A stretch of DNA of 32,568 nt from NCBI GenBank assembly GCA_031264875.1, contig JAISDK010000117.1, forward strand, positions 1 to 32,568, written 5' to 3'. This stretch comes from Prevotellaceae bacterium. GTDB lineage: Bacteria > Bacteroidota > Bacteroidia > Bacteroidales > UBA932. Position 1 is the stretch's first letter. Every line of letters begins with the position of its first letter. The translations under genes were made by a program, and so were the position numbers. The notes under the pieces are model-generated. The model ran no database searches, was not told the origin of the DNA, and saw only the letters and a program-made list of their open reading frames with translations. This document shows, piece after piece, positions 24,524 to 32,568 of this stretch.

Positions 24524-25379
24524 CCGAGAAATTATACGGTTTTCGGCACATCAAATCGATTCTCCCGACAGGTTCGACTTTTCGCCCGAAGAATATTCCA
24601 TATTCAAATACGGATCCGCAAATATTGCCCGCAAATTCGGGTACGAACTGGCCGACAGTTTCATTAAAAACTGCTTTTCACACCGTTACGACGGACAACC
24701 CGTCGCCATTCTCTCAAGCGCATACTCGCATATACCTACGGCGTCATTTTACATGAAAAATTTTTTCGCGGACAAGCTGAACGGATTCCTTTTCAGGAAT
24801 AATTTCCCGGTTGCGGAAGAGATTAAAATCCACCGTACAGTGACATACAGGGAAGATTACGGCGAAATGTCGGCAGACGAAAGGTACAGCCTGATCAAAG
24901 GCGACAAATTTTATGTCGATAAAAACCGTGTCGGCAATAAACTTCTCATATTTCTCGACGACATAAGGATAACAGGCACGCACGAAAGGATTATTGTCAA
25001 AATGCTTGATGATTACGGGATCTTCAACCCGTGCTTCATGCTGTTTTTTGCCGAACTGGCCGACAGCCGGATTCATCCTAAAATAGAAAATACGCTTAAC
25101 AATGCCTTTGTAAAAAAGCCGAGTGACCTCGAATGTATTATACGCAGCGGGCAATTCAGCTTTAACACCAGAACGGTCAAATTTATACTGAACAGCAGCC
25201 ATGATGAATTTGACAGCTTCGTGGCAAAAAGAGACAGCAGCTTTATCAGCGCCCTGTACTATAATGCCATAGGAAACGAATACTACCGCTTTCCTTCCTA
25301 CAGCCGGAACCTGATGCGGCTGATGGAACTGTGTGACATGCCGGCTGACAACGCTGAAGCGCCTCCCGGTTTTTTATAG
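24501..25379 (+). CDS. Phosphoribosyltransferase-like protein of the Ter-like module
   Basis: A 292-residue protein whose clearest motif is LLIFLDDIRITGTHE (148-162), a PRPP-binding loop of type I phosphoribosyltransferases (hydrophobic strand, two acids, T-G-T). A preceding strand PVAILSSAYSHIPTAS (67-82) could be the PPi loop region. The N- and C-terminal parts I do not recognise. The start ATG 24501 lies within the end of the HAD gene, so translation is likely coupled. Ter-associated phosphoribosyltransferases are thought to join PRPP to an unknown base-like acceptor. It is the last gene of the run; no terminator is obvious after it. Confidence 0.72.
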   Translation: MTLNQNSNREIIRFSAHQIDSPDRFDFSPEEYSIFKYGSANIARKFGYELADSFIKNCFSHRYDGQPVAILSSAYSHIPTASFYMKNFFADKLNGFLFRNNFPVAEEIKIHRTVTYREDYGEMSADERYSLIKGDKFYVDKNRVGNKLLIFLDDIRITGTHERIIVKMLDDYGIFNPCFMLFFAELADSRIHPKIENTLNNAFVKKPSDLECIIRSGQFSFNTRTVKFILNSSHDEFDSFVAKRDSSFISALYYNAIGNEYYRFPSYSRNLMRLMELCDMPADNAEAPPGFL

Positions 25380-25404
25380 CAAAACATTACATCCCGAAAC
25401 TTAT

Positions 25405-25436
25405 TTTGTGTATTAATTGCATTTTTACTACGTTTG
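25405..25436 (+). promoter_or_regulatory. Promoter of the bifunctional nuclease gene
   Basis: TTTG (25405-25408), 20 bases, then TACGTTTG (25429-25436) match the Bacteroidetes consensus. It lies after the phosphoribosyltransferase gene, so the next genes form a separate unit. Confidence 0.7.
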
Positions 25437-25547
25437 CGCTGTAGAATTATTCGGGTAATTCAGTTCGTTCAACAACATTTACAGTTAGGTAACTGATTTG
25501 CCATTTTTTTGCAGGAGTGTTATTTACAAATTATTTTCATATTGATT

Positions 25548-26084
25548 ATGGACAAAGTAAGATTAGTTGTTAAAGGTATTTCAGGCAACCGTGACAAGCC
25601 CGAAATATATGTTTTGATACTCGGAGAACAGGGCGAAAACCATGTTTTTCCCGTGGTTTTGGGATTTTATGAAGCGCAATCCATTGCCTTTTGCCTGGAA
25701 AATTCCGTTTCCAGGCATCCTTTTATCCACGACCTGTTTTTTGAACTCGCGCGCCTTTGCAACACCGAAATCCTGGAAGTGTTCATAAAAGATTTCCGAG
25801 AATCCAGCTTCTATGCGGAAATACTCTGTTTCAACGGAAAAACATATACCAGCTTCAACCTGCGGCTGTCCGATGCCGTCGCGCTGTCTCTCCGCTTCAA
25901 ATGTCCCATTTTCACAACAAAAGAAGTGCTTGACATGGTAGGAGTAAAGGTCTCGCAGAACAACAGCACTCTACTGGGGCAGTTCAGCATGGAAGAACTG
26001 TTGAACAAACTTAACGATGCGGTGCAGATCGAAGACTACGAAATGGCTATAACTATAAGAAACGAAATAAGAAGCCGTAAATAA
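25548..26084 (+). CDS. Bifunctional nuclease (DUF151) domain protein with UVR tail
   Basis: A 178-residue protein with a BFN/DUF151 domain (about 1-130) containing VLGFYEAQSIAFCLE and RLSDAVALSLRFKCPIF, both family-typical, followed by a C-terminal UVR motif (about 148-178, LNDAVQIEDYEMAITIRNEI). Family members have been reported to cut RNA and DNA; the UVR motif suggests contact with a Clp or Uvr partner. I start it at ATG 25548 because the 13 extra residues from 25509 are unlike the family and 25548 is a good in-frame ATG. The gene is 30 bases before tpx. Confidence 0.88.
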   Translation: MDKVRLVVKGISGNRDKPEIYVLILGEQGENHVFPVVLGFYEAQSIAFCLENSVSRHPFIHDLFFELARLCNTEILEVFIKDFRESSFYAEILCFNGKTYTSFNLRLSDAVALSLRFKCPIFTTKEVLDMVGVKVSQNNSTLLGQFSMEELLNKLNDAVQIEDYEMAITIRNEIRSRK

Positions 26085-26114
26085 ACAGTATTTTAAATAT
26101 AAACACGATTTATC

Positions 26115-26936
26115 ATGACAGGAATAACATTTAGAGGCGAGCCTGTGACTATTACAGGACACGAAACAAAAACGGGACAGACAGCTCCCGACTTCACCCT
26201 GACCGGAGTAGCTATGGACCCCGTGAAACTGTCCGATTTTAAGGACAAGGTAAAAATCATATCGGTATTTCCCTCAATCGATACCGGTGTATGCGCCCTG
26301 CAGACCAAACGGTTCAACAGGGAAGCCGCAAAGCTTGGCGAAGACATTGTGATTATTTGCATATCGAAAGACTTGCCTTTTGCGCAGAGCCGGTTCTGCG
26401 GAGCCGAAGGTATCGACAGGGTGGTAACGCTGTCGGATTACAAAAACAACGAATTTGGTGAAAAATACGGCTTCCTGATAGACGAACTCGGACTGCTGAC
26501 CAGAGGTGTCGTTGTGATCGACAGGGACAATGTGGTGCAATATGTTGAATACGTGAAGGAAGTTGCCGAAGAACCCGACTACCGCAAAGCTATCGAAGAA
26601 GCCAAAAATGCCCTGTACCCCACGTCTGCCGATTTGGCCGCAAAACTCGAAAACGCGGGACTGTCAGGCGAACAGGCGGAACAGGCGCTCAATATTTTAA
26701 GAAATCATCTGGAAAAACGCCTGCCTGCATTCGTCGGGGAACATCTTACGGAAATATTCGAAGGTAAAAAACTTGACCTTACTGATATATTGAGAAATCA
26801 GGCAGAAGAGTTTACCGGCGAAGTAAAGGATGCGCTGGGTAAACTGGCCGACAAAACGGAAGAAGTTTCAGGCAAATTTTCGGACAAGGCAGAACAGGCA
26901 TTTGCCAAAATTACCGAGTTCTTTGCAAACAAGTGA
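26115..26936 (+). CDS. tpx: Thiol peroxidase with C-terminal helical extension
   Basis: A 273-residue protein. Residues 1-168 are a complete atypical 2-Cys peroxiredoxin of the Tpx type, with peroxidatic C60 in DTGVCALQTKRFN and resolving C95 in LPFAQSRFCGAEG; it should reduce hydroperoxides using thioredoxin. Tpx normally ends here. Another 105 residues follow without a stop: a segment with two likely helices (about 172-215, AGLSGEQAEQALNILRNHLE) and then a charged amphipathic helical tail (about 221-273). I do not recognise a family for the extension. Codon use looks continuous. A terminator lies 25 bases after the stop. Confidence 0.92.
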   Translation: MTGITFRGEPVTITGHETKTGQTAPDFTLTGVAMDPVKLSDFKDKVKIISVFPSIDTGVCALQTKRFNREAAKLGEDIVIICISKDLPFAQSRFCGAEGIDRVVTLSDYKNNEFGEKYGFLIDELGLLTRGVVVIDRDNVVQYVEYVKEVAEEPDYRKAIEEAKNALYPTSADLAAKLENAGLSGEQAEQALNILRNHLEKRLPAFVGEHLTEIFEGKKLDLTDILRNQAEEFTGEVKDALGKLADKTEEVSGKFSDKAEQAFAKITEFFANK

Positions 26937-26961
26937 ACCGCTGTATTGAAAAAAAGATTTG

Positions 26962-26987
26962 AACGCCCGTCGTATGACGGGCGTTTT
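26962..26987 (+). terminator. Intrinsic terminator after tpx
   Basis: AACGCCCGTC (26962-26971), loop GTAT, GACGGGCGTT (26976-26985) and a short T run. The strong 10-bp stem could act in both directions, although the T-tract is short. Confidence 0.75.
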
Positions 26988-27007
26988 GCCTATAAGTCTT
27001 AAAGTCT

Positions 27008-27029
27008 TTAAGGACTTTAAAGTCCTTAA
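27008..27029. repeat. Perfect 22-bp AT-rich palindrome
   Basis: TTAAGGACTTT followed by its exact reverse complement, set in a longer run built from permutations of AAGTCTTTAAGGAC (about 26996-27033). It lies 22 bases after the tpx terminator. Such AAGTCCTTAAAG strings recur in intergenic DNA of Bacteroidales as I recall; function is unknown. Confidence 0.7.
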
Positions 27030-27082
27030 GATTGACAGGCAATAGCCCTGAAATAGCATGAAATAACCGGTTTACACTCTTT

Positions 27083-27154
27083 TCAGGGTTTTACTTTGCT
27101 TATCGTGTTTTCTATAGTAATTTCAATCTTGCGGGTTTTGCTGTCGATATTCAT
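27083..27154 (-). other. 23-codon open frame in tpx-guaA intergenic region
   Basis: Minus-strand ATG 27154 to TGA 27083; the product includes DSKTRKIEITIENTISKVKP, and the frame stays open nine codons further upstream. The alternating polar and hydrophobic pattern looks protein-like, but there is no recognisable family. Apart from this, 27030-27266 holds only the near-repeat TAACTGTGTGTTC / TAACTGTGTTAC at about 27168-27197. Confidence 0.15.
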
Positions 27155-27266
27155 ATCATATAATATCCTAACTGTGTGTTCATTCTAACTGTGTTACATG
27201 AGAACAAAAATCTGTATTACCGGCACGATGCTCAAATGAAATTCGGTTGATATAATAAAGAATCCT

Positions 27267-27274
27267 TACCTTTG
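27267..27274 (+). promoter_or_regulatory. Promoter -7 box of guaA-polA
   Basis: TACCTTTG matches TAnnTTTG, 36 bases before the guaA start. GTTG at 27246-27249 is a possible but imperfect -33 element with a short 17-base spacer. Confidence 0.55.
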
Positions 27275-27309
27275 CGCTTATTTTAAAAGTACAGATAACA
27301 TTTAGTTAA

Positions 27310-28839
27310 ATGCAAGAAAAAATACTTATAATGGATTTCGGCTCTCAATATACCCAACTGATAGCACGCCGGTTGAGAGAGCTAAACGTATATTGTGAAA
27401 TATATCCGTACAACAGTTTTCCCGAACTTGACCGCTCGGTACGTGGAATAATACTGTCGGGAAGCCCCTGTTCCGTGAACGATTCCGGTTATTTGAAATA
27501 CGACGCGACGAAGTTCAGAGGCGCCGTGCCGGTACTGGGAATATGCTACGGCGCTCAACTTCTGACGCATCTGCAGAACGGAAAAGTACAGGCGTCGGAA
27601 CACAGGGAGTACGGAAGAGCCAGTCTGGAGACAATCGATGCGTCCGACGAGCTGATGAAAGGCATTGATCTGCACTCGCAGGTATGGATGTCGCACGGCG
27701 ATTCAATAACCGTTTTGCCCGAAGGATTTACAGTTGTGGCAACCACGCAGAACATACCCGTTGCAGCCTTTCGCATCGAAAACGAAAGGACATGGGGCAT
27801 ACAGTTTCATCCCGAAGTTACCCACAGCGCCGACGGCGTAACGCTTCTAAGAAACTTTGCAATGAACATCTGCAAATGCTCGGCGGACTGGACTCCCGCA
27901 TCCTTTGTCGAAAACACAGTCGAGACGCTCAGGGAAAAGCTGAAAAACGACAAGGTTGTACTGGCGCTGTCGGGAGGCGTCGATTCGTCGGTTGCCGCCT
28001 TGCTGCTGCACAGGGCAACAGGCGCAAATCTCACCTGCATATTCGTCGATCACGGCTTGTTAAGGAAAAACGAATACAGCGAAGTCATGAATGTTTACAG
28101 AGAAACAGGACTGAACGTAAAGGGTGTAAACGCCTCCGCCCTGTTTTTCGAGGATTTGAAAAACGTTTCCGATCCCGAAGCAAAACGGAAAATCATCGGA
28201 CGCGACTTCATAAAAGTGTTTGAAGAGGAAGCGCACAAATTGAAGGATATCAAATGGCTTGCCCAGGGAACCATCTATCCCGACGTCATCGAATCGGTTT
28301 CGGTCAACGGGCCTTCGGCAACCATTAAATCGCACCACAATGTGGGCGGATTACCCGACACAATGAATCTTAGCTTGATAGAACCGCTGAGGCTGCTGTT
28401 TAAAGACGAAGTCAGGCGGGTGGGAAAAGAACTGGGACTGAATCCCCTGATCCTTAACCGGCATCCCTTCCCCGGACCGGGACTTGCAATCAGGACGCTG
28501 GGCGAAATAACCCCCGAAAAAATCTCGCTCCTGCAGGAAGCCGACGATATTTTCACTAAAAAGCTGCACAGCGCCGGACTGTACCACGAAATATGGCAGT
28601 CGGGAGTAATGCTGCTGCCCGTAAAATCGGTAGGAGTAATGGGCGATGAACGTACATACGAATACACTGCCGCCCTGCGTGCCGTTCACTCTACCGACGG
28701 AATGACAGCCGACTGGGCGCATTTGCCATACGAATTTCTCGCCGAAGTCTCAAACGAAATAATCAACAAAGTGCGCGGCATAAACCGGGTGGTTTACGAC
28801 ATCAGCTCAAAGCCCCCTGCAACAATAGAATGGGAATAA
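27310..28839 (+). CDS. guaA: GMP synthase (glutamine-hydrolysing)
   Basis: A 509-residue enzyme that converts XMP to GMP. The N-terminal class I glutamine amidotransferase has the nucleophile C79 in LGICYGAQLL and the H167/E169 pair in QFHPEV. The ATP pyrophosphatase domain has the P-loop SGGVDSS (221-227). The C-terminal dimerisation domain contains RHPFPGPGLAIRTLGEIT and ends, as usual, with KPPATIEWE. The length is normal. The 3' end overlaps or abuts the polA start region, so the two are probably cotranscribed. Confidence 0.98.
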   Translation: MQEKILIMDFGSQYTQLIARRLRELNVYCEIYPYNSFPELDRSVRGIILSGSPCSVNDSGYLKYDATKFRGAVPVLGICYGAQLLTHLQNGKVQASEHREYGRASLETIDASDELMKGIDLHSQVWMSHGDSITVLPEGFTVVATTQNIPVAAFRIENERTWGIQFHPEVTHSADGVTLLRNFAMNICKCSADWTPASFVENTVETLREKLKNDKVVLALSGGVDSSVAALLLHRATGANLTCIFVDHGLLRKNEYSEVMNVYRETGLNVKGVNASALFFEDLKNVSDPEAKRKIIGRDFIKVFEEEAHKLKDIKWLAQGTIYPDVIESVSVNGPSATIKSHHNVGGLPDTMNLSLIEPLRLLFKDEVRRVGKELGLNPLILNRHPFPGPGLAIRTLGEITPEKISLLQEADDIFTKKLHSAGLYHEIWQSGVMLLPVKSVGVMGDERTYEYTAALRAVHSTDGMTADWAHLPYEFLAEVSNEIINKVRGINRVVYDISSKPPATIEWE

Positions 28840-28844
28840 ACAAA

Positions 28845-31664
28845 ATGAAATTCACAATGAAAAAGCTTTTTTTGCTTGACGCATACTCCTTAATTTTCAG
28901 AGCGCACTATGCCTTTATTCGCAGGCCGATAACCACATCAAAAGGATTTGACACATCGGCGATATTCGGATTTACCAAAAGCCTGCAGGATGTGCTGAAA
29001 AAAGAACATCCAACACATATTGCCGTGGTTTTCGACCCGCCAGGAGGATCGTTCAGATGCAGCATGTACACTGAATACAAGGCCACAAGGCTACAAACCC
29101 CGGAATCAATAATCACCGCCGTTCCAATAATCAAGGAAATTCTGAAAGCCTACAACATCACTGCCGTGGAGATTGAAGGCTATGAAGCCGACGATGTGAT
29201 AGGAACAATGGCAAAACTGGGCGAAAAGGAAGGCTATGCAGTTTACATGATGACGCCCGACAAGGACTACGGCCAGCTCGTGTCATACAATGTCTTCATG
29301 TACAAACCGAAACGGTCGGGCAACGAAGTGGAAATACTTGGGCAGGACGCTATTTGCGAACAGTACGGCATCCAGCGTCCCGAACAGGTCATCGACATTC
29401 TTGCCCTCTGGGGCGATTCCGTCGATAACGTACCCGGAGCGCCCGGAATAGGCGAAAAAACAGCAATGAAGCTGATCGGCAGCTATGGAAGCGTAGAAGA
29501 AATATACCGTAACCTCGACAAGCTGAAAGGCAGGCATAAAGAATCGCTGGAAAAAAACGAGGAACAGGTACGCCTGTCTAAAAAGCTGGTAACCATAGTC
29601 ACCGACATTCCATACGAGTGGAACGACGAAGCCCTGAAACTGAAAGAGGCCGATACCGAACGGCTGAGAGAACTGTTTACCGAATACGAATTTTTCTCGA
29701 TGCTGAGGGAATTAAGTAAAAAACCTGTTTCGCCGGAAGTCAAGGCACAGGAAGCATTCGGCCAGATGTCGCTTTTCGACAGCGCGGCGGCGGACGAAGA
29801 GCAGGCCGAACACGAATCCGAATCCGAACCCCTACCCGACCATAAGACATGCGAAGATACCGAACATACCTATAATATACTGACCGACGACAGGGAAATC
29901 GACTTGCTGATAAAACGTCTGGAATCGGCATCCGAATTTTGTTTCGACACGGAAACCACCGGTCTTGATCCCTTCGACTGCCGGCTCGTGGGAATGTCGT
30001 TTGCCCTTGAACCCCACGAAGCCTGGTACGTTCCCGTATATTCCAACAGTCCCGAAAAAACGCAGGCGCTGGTCGGCAAATTCAAGCCGGTATTTGAAAA
30101 CAGCAGTATTGCAAAATCGGGGCAGAATCTGAAATTTGACATGGAGGTACTTAAAAGTCTTGGCATTGAAGTCAGCGGAGCGCTATACGATTCGATGCTG
30201 ATACACTACCTGCTGAATCCCGATGCACGTCACAACATGGACTATCTCTCGGAAGCATATCTCGACTACACTCCCATTCCGATAGAATCACTGATCGGAA
30301 AACGGGGCGCCAACCAGAGAACCATGGACGTAGTTCCGATAGACAAAATCGGTGAATATGCCGCCGAAGACGCGGACATATCGCTACAGCTCAGGCTGAA
30401 ACTCTTCAAAGCCCTTGAAGAGGAAAACATGCAGGAGCTTTATACCGGAATAGAAGCCCCTCTCATCGGAGTGCTTGCCGATATCGAAGCTGCCGGAGTA
30501 CGCGTGGACACCGAAAGTCTTAGGGAACTGAATACCGTGTTTACCAAAGAACTGGACGCTCTGGAAGTGGACGTGAGAAGCCTCGCCGGAGAACCGGCGC
30601 TGAATATATCTTCGCCAAAGCAGCTTGGAATCGTTCTCTTTGAAAAACTGAAAATTGCAGGCGCCAATGTCAAAAAAACCAAAACAAAACAGTATTCCAC
30701 CGACGAGGAAACACTGGTTTCACTCAGAGACCTGCATCCCATTATAGACAAAATCCTCGAATACCGAAGCCTGAAAAAACTGCTCTCTGCGTATGTCGAA
30801 TCCCTGCCCCTGCTTATAAACCGGTGGACAGGCAAAATACACACTTCATTCAATCAAGCTGTAACAACCACCGGACGGCTGAGTTCCAACAGTCCCAATC
30901 TCCAGAATATCCCTATCCGCGACACAAGGGGACGGAAAATACGGAAAGCATTTATTCCTTCGGACGATGAACATATCCTGCTTTCCGCCGATTATTCGCA
31001 AATAGAACTGAGACTCATGGCACACCTCAGCCGGGACGCCGGAATGATAGAAGCATTTCTGCAAAACGAAGATATACATGCCGCTACGGCCGCAAAAATC
31101 TATCATACCGACATCGACCAGGTGACCAGAGAACAGCGCTCCAAAGCCAAAACTGCAAACTTCGGAATAATCTACGGCATATCTTCATTCGGACTCTCGC
31201 AAAGGCTGAACATATCGCGCACCGAAGCAAAACAGCTGATCGACGGATATTTTGCCTCATACCCGAAAGTCCGGGAATACATGGATGCAACAATACGGCA
31301 GGCGCAGAAAACAGGCTATGCGGAAACACTGTTCGGTCGAAGAAGATATTTACGCGACATAAATTCGGGAAATTCAATGATACGGGGAATGGCCGAGCGA
31401 AACGCCATCAACGCACCGATTCAGGGAACAGCTGCCGATATTATCAAAGTGGCAATGATTGGCATAAACAAAATATTTAAAGAGAAAAAACTGAAAACCG
31501 TCATGATTCTACAGGTTCACGACGAACTTGTGTTTGACGTGTACAAGCCCGAACTGGACGAAGTAAAACAAATTGTGGTAAGCGAAATGCAAAATGCCGC
31601 ACACTTGAGCGTGCCCCTGACTGTAGAATGTGGTACCGGCACCAACTGGCTGGAAGCTCATTGA
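28845..31664 (+). CDS. polA: DNA polymerase I
   Basis: A three-domain polymerase I of 939 residues for replication gap filling and repair. The 5' nuclease domain (about 1-290) begins KLFLLDAYSLIFRAHYAF and has YEADDVIGT and the helix-hairpin-helix NVPGAPGIGEKTA. The proofreading 3'-5' exonuclease retains D368 and E370 in FDTETTGLD, so it is probably active. The polymerase domain has motif A with D716 (DYSQIELR), motif B (RSKAKTANFGIIYG) and motif C with D893 (QVHDELVFD). Three in-frame ATGs are possible: 28830, 28845 and 28857. I prefer 28845 for its A-rich leader, but this is uncertain; 28830 would overlap guaA by 10 bases. Confidence 0.97.
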   Translation: MKFTMKKLFLLDAYSLIFRAHYAFIRRPITTSKGFDTSAIFGFTKSLQDVLKKEHPTHIAVVFDPPGGSFRCSMYTEYKATRLQTPESIITAVPIIKEILKAYNITAVEIEGYEADDVIGTMAKLGEKEGYAVYMMTPDKDYGQLVSYNVFMYKPKRSGNEVEILGQDAICEQYGIQRPEQVIDILALWGDSVDNVPGAPGIGEKTAMKLIGSYGSVEEIYRNLDKLKGRHKESLEKNEEQVRLSKKLVTIVTDIPYEWNDEALKLKEADTERLRELFTEYEFFSMLRELSKKPVSPEVKAQEAFGQMSLFDSAAADEEQAEHESESEPLPDHKTCEDTEHTYNILTDDREIDLLIKRLESASEFCFDTETTGLDPFDCRLVGMSFALEPHEAWYVPVYSNSPEKTQALVGKFKPVFENSSIAKSGQNLKFDMEVLKSLGIEVSGALYDSMLIHYLLNPDARHNMDYLSEAYLDYTPIPIESLIGKRGANQRTMDVVPIDKIGEYAAEDADISLQLRLKLFKALEEENMQELYTGIEAPLIGVLADIEAAGVRVDTESLRELNTVFTKELDALEVDVRSLAGEPALNISSPKQLGIVLFEKLKIAGANVKKTKTKQYSTDEETLVSLRDLHPIIDKILEYRSLKKLLSAYVESLPLLINRWTGKIHTSFNQAVTTTGRLSSNSPNLQNIPIRDTRGRKIRKAFIPSDDEHILLSADYSQIELRLMAHLSRDAGMIEAFLQNEDIHAATAAKIYHTDIDQVTREQRSKAKTANFGIIYGISSFGLSQRLNISRTEAKQLIDGYFASYPKVREYMDATIRQAQKTGYAETLFGRRRYLRDINSGNSMIRGMAERNAINAPIQGTAADIIKVAMIGINKIFKEKKLKTVMILQVHDELVFDVYKPELDEVKQIVVSEMQNAAHLSVPLTVECGTGTNWLEAH

Positions 31665-31718
31665 CAGCGTTAATGGTTAGCGGTTGTCGCCGACAGAAAA
31701 GATATTTACAGAAAAACA

Positions 31719-31754
31719 TTAAGCCGCAAGTATTGTAAAAGACTTGCGGCTTAA
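31719..31754. terminator. Bidirectional terminator between polA and mqnC
   Basis: TTAAGCCGCAAGT (31719-31731) and ACTTGCGGCTTAA (31742-31754) form a perfect 13-bp stem with a 10-base loop, between two convergent genes. A- and T-rich flanks suit termination from either side, though the T-tracts are short. Confidence 0.75.
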
Positions 31755-31757
31755 CTA

Positions 31758-32568
31758 TTAATCGCCAAGCGCTTTTTCGTATTTTTGATTCCTCAGCCAG
31801 GGATCAAATCCGGCCTCCCGTATCGCATCCTGTATTCCTTTGGCATCAAATCTATGGGAAGCCCCTGCTGCCGACACTACATTTTCCTCTATCATAATTG
31901 AGCCGAAATCGTTTGCTCCCGAATGTAAGCATATTTGTGCCGTATCCTTGCCGACGGTCAGCCACGACGCCTGTATATTATTGATATTTACCAGCGCTAT
32001 CCGGCTTATCGCTACCATTCGCACATATTCGGACGGAGAAACAGGCCTGATAACATGCTTTTTGGCCATGCGTGTGCCAGCCGACTGTACAGGCCAGCAA
32101 ATAAAGGCAAGAAATCCACAGGTTCCCGCCGGCCGCTTATCCTGCAAATCCCTGATCAGAAGCAAGTGTTCTATCCTTTCGGACAATGTTTCGATGTGTC
32201 CGAACATCATGGTTGCCGAAGTCGGCAGATTCAAGGCATGTGCCTCGTGCATAACGTCAATCCATGCTTTTACATCCGGTTTACCCGGCGACAATTCCTT
32301 TCTTACTCTGTCGCTTAATATTTCGGCTCCGGCTCCCGGCAAACTGTCCAGTCCCGACTTTACCAGTTCTTCCAAAACAAGCCTGTAGCTTTTTTTCTCT
32401 ATCCGCGCAATATGCGCAATTTCCGGAGGCCCCAATGCGTGAAGTTTCAAATCAGGATATTTTGCCTTTAGCTCCCTGAACAGCGAACAGTAAAATTCAA
32501 GACCGTACCCTGGATGCAGCCCGCCCTGTAACAGCAGCTGGTTTCCACCTCTGCGAAACAGTTCCTCA
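31758..32568 (-). CDS. mqnC: Cyclic dehypoxanthinyl futalosine synthase (partial)
   Basis: The last 269 residues of a radical SAM enzyme; the frame is open to the right edge of the window, so about the first 90 residues, including the CxxxCxxC iron-sulfur motif, are outside it. Visible features are GGNQLLLQGGLHP just inside the edge, HALGPPEIAHIAR, GLDSLPGAGAEIL, TSATMMFGHIET and the late GANDFGSIMIEENVVSAAGA. These fit MqnC better than MqnE or CofH, notably the LQGG and PPEI segments. MqnC closes the ring of dehypoxanthine futalosine in the alternative menaquinone pathway. It is convergent with polA across a shared terminator. Confidence 0.88.
   Translation of the reverse strand, partial: EELFRRGGNQLLLQGGLHPGYGLEFYCSLFRELKAKYPDLKLHALGPPEIAHIARIEKKSYRLVLEELVKSGLDSLPGAGAEILSDRVRKELSPGKPDVKAWIDVMHEAHALNLPTSATMMFGHIETLSERIEHLLLIRDLQDKRPAGTCGFLAFICWPVQSAGTRMAKKHVIRPVSPSEYVRMVAISRIALVNINNIQASWLTVGKDTAQICLHSGANDFGSIMIEENVVSAAGASHRFDAKGIQDAIREAGFDPWLRNQKYEKALGD

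Overview
The window reads as chromosomal DNA of an uncultured-type Bacteroidales (phylum Bacteroidota). The evidence is a GldB lipoprotein, a two-cluster-type Rnf complex, Bacteroidetes-style promoters (TTTG, about 19-20 nt, TAnnTTTG) ahead of most transcription units, few Shine-Dalgarno sites, and intergenic palindromic repeats of a kind I associate with this order. I cannot place it below order from sequence alone. Most genes are housekeeping, and intergenic DNA between the units is unusually rich in repeats and gene relics.

Layout. Positions 1-519 are repeats, including a candidate short inverted-repeat element. 520-4617 (minus) holds rnfC, rnfB, rseC and an Xaa-Pro aminopeptidase; the same composite repeat found at 1-431 recurs at 4955-5303, so the block is bracketed. 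5754-6707 (minus) is the arabinose-5-phosphate isomerase kdsD. Beyond it lies a 41-codon miniature remnant of an HU gene (6851-6976). 7165-13009 (plus) is a tight unit of clpC, a flippase-like membrane protein and aconitase. 13010-13833 is a decay zone with a solo element end, nine 21-bp palindromic tandem units and the C-terminal stub of an FtsX/MacB-type permease. Then come gph (plus), and gldB and atpD (minus).

The most interesting segment is 18883-25379 (plus): six closely packed genes encoding an AIM24-family protein, a TerY-like von Willebrand A protein with a zinc-ribbon tail, a PP2C phosphatase, a divergent protein kinase with a zinc ribbon, a HAD hydrolase and a phosphoribosyltransferase-like protein. 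The vWA, phosphatase and kinase form the triad known from Ter (tellurite/stress) systems, and HAD plus phosphoribosyltransferase match the nucleotide-like-metabolite arm of those systems. No TerC, TerD, TelA or ATP-grasp gene is in the window, so this is either a stripped-down variant or one piece of a dispersed system. A divergent AAA ATPase with a nuclease-like C-terminus (17160-18716) shares its upstream region.

The right end holds a bifunctional nuclease (DUF151) gene with UVR tail, a thiol peroxidase with an unusual 105-residue helical extension, guaA, polA, and the 3' portion of mqnC (futalosine menaquinone pathway), which runs off the right edge. Together the genes suggest an anaerobe or microaerobe that makes menaquinone by the futalosine route, uses Rnf and F-type ATPase bioenergetics, and carries oxidative and envelope stress functions.
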